Of a DNA stretch of 64,000 nt, positions 47,503 through 57,134 are shown piece after piece. The DNA comes from Mycobacterium bohemicum DSM 44277 (GTDB lineage Bacteria > Actinomycetota > Actinomycetes > Mycobacteriales > Mycobacteriaceae), in the NCBI RefSeq assembly GCF_001053185.1, contig NZ_CSTD01000005.1, positions 1 to 64,000 on the forward strand, given 5' to 3'. The translations under genes and the position numbers were made by a program. The notes beneath the pieces are model-generated. The model was not told where the DNA came from. It did not search any database and saw only the letters and a list, made by a program, of their open reading frames with translations. Every line of letters starts with the position of its first letter. Position 1 is the first letter of the stretch.

Positions 47503-47611
47503 GCGGGGCGGACGACGAGGACCTCGAGGCCTTGCGGCCGCCGAGCGGGCCGAGCGGCATCGATCTGGTGCGACGCACCCTCGAGGAGGCGCGCGCCGCG
47601 GCGCGCGCGCA
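47499..47611 (+). pseudogene. dciA: 5' remnant of dciA (DUF721 helicase-loader gene, Rv0004)
   Basis: A GTG overlapping the recF stop opens VSGADDEDLEALRPPSGPSG followed by IDLVRRTLEEARAAARAQG, which matches the start of mycobacterial DciA. The match ends there and gyrB sequence begins in another frame. About 150-160 C-terminal residues, including the DUF721 domain, are missing. DciA is needed for replicative helicase loading in mycobacteria, so loss is unexpected. Confidence 0.8.
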
Positions 47612-49582
47612 GGGCTGGAGGCGGTCCGCAAACGCCCCGGCATGTACATCGGGTCCACCGGTGAGCGTGGTCTGCACCACCTGATCTGGGAGGTCGTGGA
47701 CAACTCCGTCGACGAGGCGATGGCCGGCTACGCCACCAAGGTCGACGTGCGGCTCCTCGACGACGGCAGCGTGGAAGTCGCCGACGACGGCCGCGGCATC
47801 CCGGTCGCCATGCACTCCACCGGCGCCCCGACCGTCGACGTGGTGATGACCCAGCTGCACGCCGGCGGCAAGTTCGGCGGTGAGAACAGCGGCTACACCG
47901 TCAGCGGCGGGCTCCACGGCGTCGGCGTCTCGGTCGTCAACGCGCTGTCCACCCGGCTGGAGGTCAGCATCCAGCGCGACGGATACGAGTGGTTCCAGTA
48001 CTACGACCGCGCCGTGCCGGGCACCCTCAAGCAGGGCGAGGCCACCAAGAAGACCGGCACCACCATCCGGTTCTGGGCCGACCCCGACATCTTCGAAACC
48101 ACCCAGTACGACTTCGAGACGGTGGCCCGGCGCCTGCAGGAGATGGCGTTCCTCAACAAGGGCCTGACCATCAACCTCACCGACGAACGCGTCGAGCAGG
48201 ACGAGGTCGTCGACGAGGTGGTCAGCGACACCGCCGAGGCGCCCAAGTCCGCCGAGGAGAAGGCGGCGGAATCGAAAGCGCCGCACAAGGTCAAGCACCG
48301 CACATTCCACTACCCGGGCGGCCTGGTCGATTTCGTCAAGCACATCAACCGCACCAAGAACCCGATCCAGCAGAGCGTCATCGACTTCGACGGGAAAGGC
48401 ACCGGGCACGAGGTCGAGATCGCCATGCAGTGGAACGGCGGCTACTCCGAGTCCGTCCACACCTTCGCCAACACCATCAACACCCACGAGGGCGGGACGC
48501 ACGAAGAGGGCTTCCGCAGCGCGCTGACGTCGGTCGTCAACAAGTACGCCAAAGACAAGAAGCTGCTGAAGGAGAAGGACGCCAACCTGACCGGCGACGA
48601 CATCCGCGAGGGCCTGGCGGCCGTCATCTCGGTGAAGGTCGCCGAACCCCAGTTCGAGGGCCAGACCAAGACGAAGCTGGGCAACACCGAGGTGAAGTCG
48701 TTCGTGCAGAAGGTCTGCAACGAACAACTCACCCATTGGTTCGAGGCCAACCCCACCGAGGCGAAAACCGTTGTCAACAAAGCGGTGTCGTCGGCGCAAG
48801 CGCGGATCGCGGCGCGCAAGGCGCGCGAGCTGGTGCGCCGCAAGAGCGCCACCGACCTCGGCGGCCTGCCGGGCAAGCTCGCGGACTGCCGCTCCACCGA
48901 CCCGCGAAAGTCCGAACTGTATGTGGTGGAAGGCGATTCGGCCGGCGGCTCGGCCAAGAGCGGCCGCGACTCGATGTTCCAGGCGATCCTGCCGCTGCGC
49001 GGCAAGATCATCAACGTCGAGAAGGCCCGCATCGACCGCGTGCTGAAGAACACCGAGGTGCAGGCCATCATCACCGCACTGGGCACCGGGATCCACGACG
49101 AGTTCGACCTGACCAAGCTGCGTTACCACAAGATCGTGCTGATGGCCGACGCCGACGTCGACGGCCAGCACATCTCGACGCTGCTGCTGACGCTGCTGTT
49201 CCGGTTCATGCGGCCGCTGATCGAGAACGGCCACGTGTTCCTCGCACAGCCCCCCTTGTACAAGTTGAAGTGGCAGCGCTCCGAGCCCGAGTTCGCCTAC
49301 TCCGACCGCGAGCGCGACGGCCTGCTGGAGGCCGGCCTGAAGGCCGGCAAGAAGATCAACAAAGAAGACGGCATCCAGCGTTACAAGGGCTTGGGCGAAA
49401 TGGACGCCAAGGAGCTGTGGGAAACCACCATGGACCCGTCGGTCCGGGTGCTGCGCCAGGTCACCCTCGACGACGCCGCGGCCGCCGACGAGCTGTTCTC
49501 CATCCTGATGGGCGAGGACGTCGACGCGCGCCGCAGCTTCATCACCCGCAACGCCAAAGACGTTCGCTTCCTGGATGTTTAG
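47612..49582 (+). CDS. gyrB: DNA gyrase subunit B, 5' end missing
   Basis: GyrB homology starts at GLEAVRKRPGMYIGSTGERG, 47612, within the dciA remnant but in a different frame; about 20 N-terminal residues, start codon and ribosome site are absent. The frame is open back to a GTG at 47468 in recF. The remaining GHKL ATPase has EVADDGRGIPVAMH and GGLHGVGVSVVNAL; the TOPRIM domain has VVEGDSAGGSAKSGRDS and LMADADVDGQHI; the C-terminus ends DARRSFITRNAKDVRFLDV. Quinolone-region residues look wild type. gyrA follows about 60 bp downstream. Confidence 0.92.
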   Translation, partial: GLEAVRKRPGMYIGSTGERGLHHLIWEVVDNSVDEAMAGYATKVDVRLLDDGSVEVADDGRGIPVAMHSTGAPTVDVVMTQLHAGGKFGGENSGYTVSGGLHGVGVSVVNALSTRLEVSIQRDGYEWFQYYDRAVPGTLKQGEATKKTGTTIRFWADPDIFETTQYDFETVARRLQEMAFLNKGLTINLTDERVEQDEVVDEVVSDTAEAPKSAEEKAAESKAPHKVKHRTFHYPGGLVDFVKHINRTKNPIQQSVIDFDGKGTGHEVEIAMQWNGGYSESVHTFANTINTHEGGTHEEGFRSALTSVVNKYAKDKKLLKEKDANLTGDDIREGLAAVISVKVAEPQFEGQTKTKLGNTEVKSFVQKVCNEQLTHWFEANPTEAKTVVNKAVSSAQARIAARKARELVRRKSATDLGGLPGKLADCRSTDPRKSELYVVEGDSAGGSAKSGRDSMFQAILPLRGKIINVEKARIDRVLKNTEVQAIITALGTGIHDEFDLTKLRYHKIVLMADADVDGQHISTLLLTLLFRFMRPLIENGHVFLAQPPLYKLKWQRSEPEFAYSDRERDGLLEAGLKAGKKINKEDGIQRYKGLGEMDAKELWETTMDPSVRVLRQVTLDDAAAADELFSILMGEDVDARRSFITRNAKDVRFLDV

Positions 49583-49640
49583 CGACGTTAGTTAGTGACG
49601 TTAGCGTCCGCCGCATCAGACCAACGCCGAAGAGGACCAG

Positions 49641-52160
<2,520 letters not shown>

Positions 52161-52180
52161 GCGGTCACGATCGGGGTAAG

Positions 52181-52198
52181 CGGCGGCCCGGGCCGCCG
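52181..52198 (+). terminator. GC palindrome after gyrA
   Basis: CGGCGGCCCGGGCCGCCG is a perfect palindrome about 20 bp after the gyrA stop. It could fold as a short hairpin and end the gyrase transcript; no U-tract follows. Confidence 0.35.
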
Positions 52199-52290
52199 CC
52201 GCGGCAACTAGACTCAGCCCGACCAGACATAATGCGCATGATGCGACGGCCGCCGCTTGGACGGACCGGCAGCAGAGGTAAGGAGTCGGG

Positions 52291-53071
52291 GTGAGCTCAC
52301 CGAACGAGCCGGGCGCCCCCAACCAGGGCGACAGCCCCAATGGGGAGGGGTCGGCCGACCGCGCCGGTGCGCACCACCGCACGACGCCCGCACAGGCCGG
52401 CCGGATTCAGGACGGAGGGAATCGTGTCCGCGGCCCGGCCGGCACCCCCCTCGGGTGCCGATGCCCGGCTGAACCGCTTCATCTCCGGCTCCGCGGCGCC
52501 GAGTTCCGGCGGGCCCGCGCGTTCGGACGGCCCGCCCGGGGAGGCCTACGCGAGCGAGCTGCCCGACCTGTCGGGCCCCATTCCGCGCGCTGCGCAACGC
52601 CCCACCCCGCCCGAGCGCAGCCCGGAGCCGACCGCCGCGACGGGGCCGGCGCGCTCGGCGACCACCGAGGCCCGGGAGAGCCGCGTCCAGGTGGCCCGGC
52701 GGGGCCGCGGGCCGGTGCGGGCCAGCATGCAGATCCGCCGCATCGATCCGTGGAGCACGCTGAAGGTGTCGCTGCTGCTGTCGGTGGCCCTGTTCTTCGT
52801 GTGGATGATCGCCGTGGCGTTCCTGTATCTGGTGCTGGGCGGCATGGGCGTGTGGGCGAAGTTGAACAGCAACGTCGGGGACCTGCTGAACAACACCAGC
52901 GGCAGCAACAGCGAGCTGATCTCGACCGGCACGATATTCGGCGGCGCCGTCCTGATCGGCCTGGTCAACATCGTGCTGCTGACGGCCATGGCCACCATTG
53001 CGGCGTTCGTCTACAACCTGACCACCGACCTCATCGGCGGCATCGAGGTCACGCTCGCCGACCGCGACTAG
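52291..53071 (+). pseudogene. Rv0007-type membrane protein with frameshift in a C6 tract
   Basis: A GTG at 52291 (AGGAG upstream) starts VSSPNEPGAPNQGDSPNGEG, matching the Rv0007 start. The frame is lost after RGPAGTP. The conserved remainder (ADARLNRFISGSAAPSS, SMQIRRIDPWSTLKVSLLL, ending GGIEVTLADRD at 53071) is in the next frame. Removing one C from the C6 run at 52445-52450 restores a continuous protein of about 260 residues with two transmembrane helices. It may be a sequencing error or a slippage site. The family's DUF3566 domain lies at the C-terminus. Confidence 0.8.
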
Positions 53072-53142
53072 CGGTGATGGCGGTGATTTTGGGGGTGGGG
53101 CGCCGATTGCGGTAATCTCGGCGCTCGTCCGTATGCGCATTC

Positions 53143-53216
53143 GGGCCTATAGCTCAGGCGGTTAGAGCGCTTCGCTGATAACGAAGAGGTCGGAGGTTCG
53201 AGTCCTCCTAGGCCCA
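53143..53216 (+). tRNA. ileT: tRNA-Ile(GAT)
   Basis: 74 nt. The acceptor stem GGGCCTA pairs with TAGGCCC. The D arm (AGCTCAGGCGGTTAGAGC), anticodon loop CTGATAA with GAT, and T arm GGAGG-TTCGAGT-CCTCC are all regular. The 3' CCA is not encoded after the discriminator A. Its position after the Rv0007 homologue matches ileT. Confidence 0.97.
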
Positions 53217-53221
53217 CAACC

Positions 53222-53365
53222 ATGTGCCCGTCCAGACGTTGCGTGAGACTCGCGGTGCCACTGGCGGTGCTCGCCGTCGCGGCGGCGGTGGTGCGGTCAC
53301 GACGCGGGGTCGAGGTCTGGCACGTGGCGGCCGATCAGCCGGCCGGTCACCACGAGGGGCCTTAG
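53222..53365 (+). CDS. Small basic single-helix protein between the two tRNAs (DLW-39-like)
   Basis: An ATG at 53222 opens 47 residues: MCPSRRCVRL, a hydrophobic stretch AVPLAVLAVAAAVV, then RSRRGVEVWHVAADQP. Actinobacteria often carry a DLW-39-family small protein at this spot, with a similar helix-RRR-LW pattern. It overlaps tRNA-Ala by 10 nt. The call rests on position and pattern only; no strong ribosome site is seen. Confidence 0.4.
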   Translation: MCPSRRCVRLAVPLAVLAVAAAVVRSRRGVEVWHVAADQPAGHHEGP

Positions 53366-53428
53366 CTCAGTTGGTAGAGCACCGCCTTTGCAAGGCGGGT
53401 GTCAGGGGTTCGATTCCCCTAGGCTCCA
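53356..53428 (+). tRNA. alaT: tRNA-Ala(TGC)
   Basis: 73 nt. Acceptor GGGGCCT pairs with AGGCTCC with one G-U pair, and G3-U70, the alanine identity element, is present. Anticodon loop TTTGCAA contains TGC; T arm AGGGG-TTCGATT-CCCCT. Position matches alaT. Confidence 0.97.
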
Positions 53429-53470
53429 CAAATAGACGCCGGCGAAGCGTCGCCCGCCGATCGGTGAGGG

Positions 53471-53551
53471 GAGGCATACGAGGGCGTGCGCCGCTTCTTC
53501 GTGCGAGCGCCCGACGGCAACGTGCTCAACGTCGTCTGGCACGCGGACTGA
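53471..53551 (+). pseudogene. C-terminal fragment of a VOC/glyoxalase-like gene
   Basis: The frame EAYEGVRRFFVRAPDGNVLN followed by VVWHAD and a TGA at 53551 matches the end of VOC-fold proteins (F.DPDGN..). No start or N-terminal domain is found upstream, where tRNA-Ala lies. It is a remnant or a chance likeness. Confidence 0.4.
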
Positions 53552-53556
53552 GGCAG

Positions 53557-53991
53557 CTACGGACGCGGTTGCACCTCGACGCTGGGCGGCCGCGGCGATT
53601 GTTCCTCGCGGTCCGGACGCATCGAGCGCCGGACGATGCTGAACGCGACGGCGCCGCCACCCAGCACCACCACGGCCGCCCCGGCGATCACCCACGGCCT
53701 CGGACGACGCCGCCGCGACCGGCGCGCGTCCTGAAACGCCTGCGGCAGACCCGCGACCACCTCCTGCGCGGCGGCCAGCTCCTGGGCGAGCGTCTCCTGG
53801 GCGGTGGAGATCTCGCGGGCCAACCGGCCCTCCTGATAGCGCCGGCGGAGCTGTGCGGCGGCCGACTGAGCGGACTTGGCGCCGAGCCCCACCACCCCTC
53901 GCGTGACGTCCACCGGACCCACCGTCGAGTACGTCAGCCCGCGAGCCAGCCGCTGCCGCGGCGTCAGCCTCGAACCCGTCTGCGTGCCCAT
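53557..53991 (-). CDS. cwsA: CwsA, cell-wall synthesis/division protein
   Basis: 144 residues from the ATG at 53991 (MGTQTGSRLTPRQRLARGLT). A helical region rich in Ala/Gln (AREISTAQETLAQELAAAQEV) is followed by one transmembrane helix (WVIAGAAVVVLGGGAVAFSIV) and a short tail. It matches Rv0008c. CwsA interacts with CrgA and Wag31 in mycobacteria and helps polar growth and division; crgA is encoded 1.2 kb away. Confidence 0.85.
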   Translation of the reverse strand: MGTQTGSRLTPRQRLARGLTYSTVGPVDVTRGVVGLGAKSAQSAAAQLRRRYQEGRLAREISTAQETLAQELAAAQEVVAGLPQAFQDARRSRRRRPRPWVIAGAAVVVLGGGAVAFSIVRRSMRPDREEQSPRPPSVEVQPRP

Positions 53992-54098
53992 CTGCCGCCT
54001 TTCTGCCGCTCGCCCGAACGCCTCATCATTGCACTCACAGCGGTTTCCGCCGCCGTCCCGGCCGGCAGCGGCACCCGGTGCGGGCGGATCGGCGGGCA

Positions 54099-54647
54099 AT
54101 GGCAGACTTGGCTGCCGTGACCAATAGCGCCTATCAGACCGCCACCGCCACCCTGCACACCAACCGCGGCGACATCAAGGTCGCCCTGTTCGGGAACCAC
54201 GCGCCCAAGACCGTCGCCAACTTCGTTGGCCTGGCGCAGGGTACGAAGGAATACTCGACCCAGAACGCCTCCGGCGGCTCGTCCGGCCCGTTCTACGACG
54301 GCGCGGTTTTCCACCGGGTGATCCAGGGATTCATGATCCAGGGCGGCGACCCGACCGGCACCGGTCGCGGCGGCCCGGGCTACAAGTTCGCCGACGAGTT
54401 CCACCCCGAGTTGCAGTTCGACAAGCCTTATCTGCTGGCGATGGCCAACGCGGGACCCGGCACCAACGGGTCGCAGTTCTTCATCACGGTGGGCAAGACC
54501 CCGCACCTGAACCGGCGCCACACGATCTTCGGCGAGGTGACCGACCCCGAGTCGCAGAAGGTGGTGGACGCGATCGCCACCACCGCCACCGACGGCAACG
54601 ACCGCCCCACCGAGCCGGTGGTCATCGAGTCGATCACGATCTCTTGA
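54099..54647 (+). CDS. ppiA: Peptidyl-prolyl cis-trans isomerase A (cyclophilin)
   Basis: 182 residues from the ATG at 54099. Cyclophilin active-site motifs are present: FHRVIQGFMIQGGDPTGTG (catalytic Arg), MANAGPGTNGSQFFITV and LNRRHTIFGEV. It catalyses Pro isomerisation. No clear signal peptide. It is divergent from cwsA. Confidence 0.95.
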   Translation: MADLAAVTNSAYQTATATLHTNRGDIKVALFGNHAPKTVANFVGLAQGTKEYSTQNASGGSSGPFYDGAVFHRVIQGFMIQGGDPTGTGRGGPGYKFADEFHPELQFDKPYLLAMANAGPGTNGSQFFITVGKTPHLNRRHTIFGEVTDPESQKVVDAIATTATDGNDRPTEPVVIESITIS

Positions 54648-54651
54648 GCCG

Positions 54652-55077
54652 CTAGCGCCGCTTGCGGCCCGCGTAGCCGGCGGCGGTGAGCGCGTCGAGC
54701 ACCTGCAGCGGGTCCGTCCCGAGGTCCCACCGGGAGAAGAGCACCAAGCCCCCGGAAACCGTCTCCACCTCGAGTAGCCGGACCGTGCGCGCGTAGCGGC
54801 GGAACTCGGTGATCCGGATGACCTTGATGTCGGATTCACGCAATACCTGCGTCCGGAACCAGCCCCGGATGGCCAGGCCGTCGGGGGTAATTGCCAGTTT
54901 CGGGCGGGCACGCCACGTGGCGCCCGCAAACAACACCAGGCCCGCCGCGGCAATCCCGGCCAGCGCCCGGCCCGGCGCGTCTGTGAGGACGGTCACACTG
55001 GCGATAGCCATTGCCACGCCGACAACCGCACAACCTGCGATTCCGGCCGTGCGCGGCTCCCACTGGGTTTGCTGCAT
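54652..55077 (-). CDS. PH-domain-like membrane protein, Rv0010c homologue
   Basis: 141 residues. Two hydrophobic helices (GCAVVGVAMAIASVTVL and ALAGIAAAGLVLFAGATW) precede a small b-domain of bacterial PH type (PKLAITPDGLAIRGWF.. and DIKVIRITEFRRYARTVRLLEVE). Function unknown. Tail-to-tail with ppiA, 4 bp apart. Confidence 0.8.
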   Translation of the reverse strand: MQQTQWEPRTAGIAGCAVVGVAMAIASVTVLTDAPGRALAGIAAAGLVLFAGATWRARPKLAITPDGLAIRGWFRTQVLRESDIKVIRITEFRRYARTVRLLEVETVSGGLVLFSRWDLGTDPLQVLDALTAAGYAGRKRR

Positions 55078-55232
55078 GGGTTACCTACCCCCTCCGACCA
55101 CCGTCGATGGGGTTATCCACAAGCGCTATCAACAGTGGGGATAAATAACACGCGTGTGATTGGGTGCCACCAACTTTGCTGGCCCAGTAAAACGCCGACA
55201 CCGAAATGAATTCAATACCCGTGGGGCCGCGC

Positions 55233-55514
55233 TCAGTGCCAGCGCATCGTGAGCAACAGGCCGGTGATCATGAAGGCGAACGCGATGGCGTAGTTCCACG
55301 GGCCGAGTTGGGCCATCCAATTCAGGGCCGCCGGAGCCTGACTTCCGACGGCCGCGAGCTGAAACACCATCAGCCAGACGAGGCCGATCAGCATCAGGCC
55401 GACGAAGAGCGCCACGAACCACACGCTGGACGGTCCGACCTTGACCTTCACCGGCGTGCGGCTGACCGCGCCGACGGTGAAGTCGTTCTTCTTGCGAACC
55501 TTGGATTTGGGCAT
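55233..55514 (-). CDS. crgA: Cell-division protein CrgA
   Basis: 93 residues from the ATG at 55514 (MPKSKVRKKNDF). Two transmembrane helices (VWFVALFVGLMLIGLVWLMV and WNYAIAFAFMITGLLLTM) flank a short loop and the protein ends in MRWH. The pattern is diagnostic of CrgA, which recruits FtsI and CwsA to the septum and interacts with FtsZ in mycobacteria. Confidence 0.93.
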   Translation of the reverse strand: MPKSKVRKKNDFTVGAVSRTPVKVKVGPSSVWFVALFVGLMLIGLVWLMVFQLAAVGSQAPAALNWMAQLGPWNYAIAFAFMITGLLLTMRWH

Positions 55515-55655
55515 TTGGTACCTCGGGATTCCCTGAACAACACGCTTGGCGGGACGGGGGTGCAACGATAACGACAGGCGGCTACACGCACCAGACGGGA
55601 TAGCCCGGCTATGAGCCTAACCCACCTGGCGTGGTGACCAGGAAATGGAGAGCCG

Positions 55656-56408
55656 ATGAGCGACCGACGCGACACGCGCCGTTCGGCGTGGCGGCTCGGG
55701 GTGCCCGTGGTGTGCCTGCTGGCGGGGTTGCTGCTCGCCGCCACGCACGGGGTGTCCGGCGGCGCCGAGATCCGCCGCAGCGACGCCCCCCGGCTGGTGG
55801 ACCTCGTCCGGGAAGCGCAGGCGTCGGTCAATCGGCTGAACGCGCGGCGCGACGAACTGGCGGGCAAGATCGATGCGACGCACGGCCGCTCGCCCGACGC
55901 CGCCCTGGCCGCGATGCTGCGGCGGTCGGCCGAACTGGCCGACGAGGCGGAGATGAACCCGGTCCACGGCCCGGCCCTGGTGGTGACCCTCGAGGACGCC
56001 CGGCGTGACGCCAACGGCCGCTTCCCGCGCGACGCCTCCCCCGATGACCTGGTGGTGCACCAGCAAGACATCGAAGCCGTGCTCAACGCCATGTGGAGCG
56101 CCGGCGCCGAGGCCATCCAGATGCAGGACCAGCGGATCATCGCGACCTCGGTGCCGCGGTGCGTCGGAAACACGCTGCTCCTCAACGGACGGACCTACAG
56201 CCCGCCCTACACGATCACCGCGATCGGCGACGCCGGCGCAATGCAGGCCGCCCTGGCCGCCGCTCCCCTGGTGAACCTCTACAAGCAGTACGTGATCCGT
56301 TTCGGCCTCGGGTATCGCGAAGAGGTGAAGTCCGACGTGCAGATCGTCGGCCATTCCGAACCCGTTCGGCTGCAGTACGCGCAGCCCGCCGGCCCCGTGG
56401 GGTACTGA
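55656..56408 (+). CDS. DUF881 membrane protein, Rv0012 homologue
   Basis: 250 residues. An N-terminal helix (WRLGVPVVCLLAGLLLAAT) anchors it. A coiled segment (VREAQASVNRLNARRDELAG) and a DUF881 domain (VVTLEDARRD, DLVVHQQDIEAVLNAMWSAG, NTLLLNGRTYSPPYTI) follow. Similar proteins occur beside division genes in Gram-positives. Its role is unknown. Confidence 0.85.
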   Translation: MSDRRDTRRSAWRLGVPVVCLLAGLLLAATHGVSGGAEIRRSDAPRLVDLVREAQASVNRLNARRDELAGKIDATHGRSPDAALAAMLRRSAELADEAEMNPVHGPALVVTLEDARRDANGRFPRDASPDDLVVHQQDIEAVLNAMWSAGAEAIQMQDQRIIATSVPRCVGNTLLLNGRTYSPPYTITAIGDAGAMQAALAAAPLVNLYKQYVIRFGLGYREEVKSDVQIVGHSEPVRLQYAQPAGPVGY

Positions 56409-56447
56409 GCCCGATCACCGCAGCGGCGCGGACGGTACCCTGGCACG

Positions 56448-57134
56448 ATGCGGATCCTGGTCGTCGACAACTACGACAGCTTCGTGTTCAACCTGGTGCA
56501 GTACCTCGGCCAGCTCGGCGTCGAGGCCGACGTCTGGCGCAATGACGACCCGCGGCTCGGCGAGGCGGCCGGGATCGCCGCGCAATTCGACGGGGTGCTG
56601 CTCAGCCCGGGGCCGGGCACGCCGGAGCGCGCGGGCGCGTCGATCAGCCTGGTCCACGCGTGCGCGGCGGAGCGCACCCCGCTGCTCGGTGTCTGCCTGG
56701 GCCACCAGGCCATCGGCGTCGCGTTCGGCGCGACGGTCGACCGTGCGCCGGAGTTGTTGCACGGCAAGACAAGTAGCGTGTTCCATACCAATGTCGGTGT
56801 GCTGCAAGGGCTTCCGGATCCCTTCACCGCAACCCGCTACCACTCGCTGACCATCCTGCCGGAGTCGCTGCCGCCCACGCTGGAGATCACGGCCCGCACC
56901 CGCAGCGGGGTGATCATGGCCGTGCGGCACGTCGAGCTGCCGATTCACGGCGTCCAGTTCCATCCCGAGTCGATCCTGACCGAAGGCGGCCACCGGATGC
57001 TGGCGAACTGGCTCGCCGACGCGGGATGGGCGCGCGACGACACGCTGATCCGCCGGCTGGAGAACGAGGTTCGCGCCGCGGTGCGGCCGTATTTCCCGGC
57101 CGAGCAGGCGACTACTGACCGAACTTCAGCGTGA
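56448..57134 (+). CDS. trpG: Class I glutamine amidotransferase (anthranilate/ADC synthase component II)
   Basis: 228 residues. The catalytic Cys is in LLGVCLGHQAIGVAFG, the oxyanion region in LLSPGPGTPERAG, and the His-Glu pair in PIHGVQFHPESIL. It supplies ammonia from glutamine to a chorismate enzyme; as in other mycobacteria it stands alone and may serve both tryptophan and folate synthesis. It is convergent with pknB, overlapping by 23 nt. Confidence 0.93.
   Translation: MRILVVDNYDSFVFNLVQYLGQLGVEADVWRNDDPRLGEAAGIAAQFDGVLLSPGPGTPERAGASISLVHACAAERTPLLGVCLGHQAIGVAFGATVDRAPELLHGKTSSVFHTNVGVLQGLPDPFTATRYHSLTILPESLPPTLEITARTRSGVIMAVRHVELPIHGVQFHPESILTEGGHRMLANWLADAGWARDDTLIRRLENEVRAAVRPYFPAEQATTDRTSA

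Noticed and set aside
49584..49610. Direct repeat GACGTTAG before gyrA as a regulatory site
   Set aside because: Two 8-bp copies only; no known regulator motif matches and the signal is too weak to claim.
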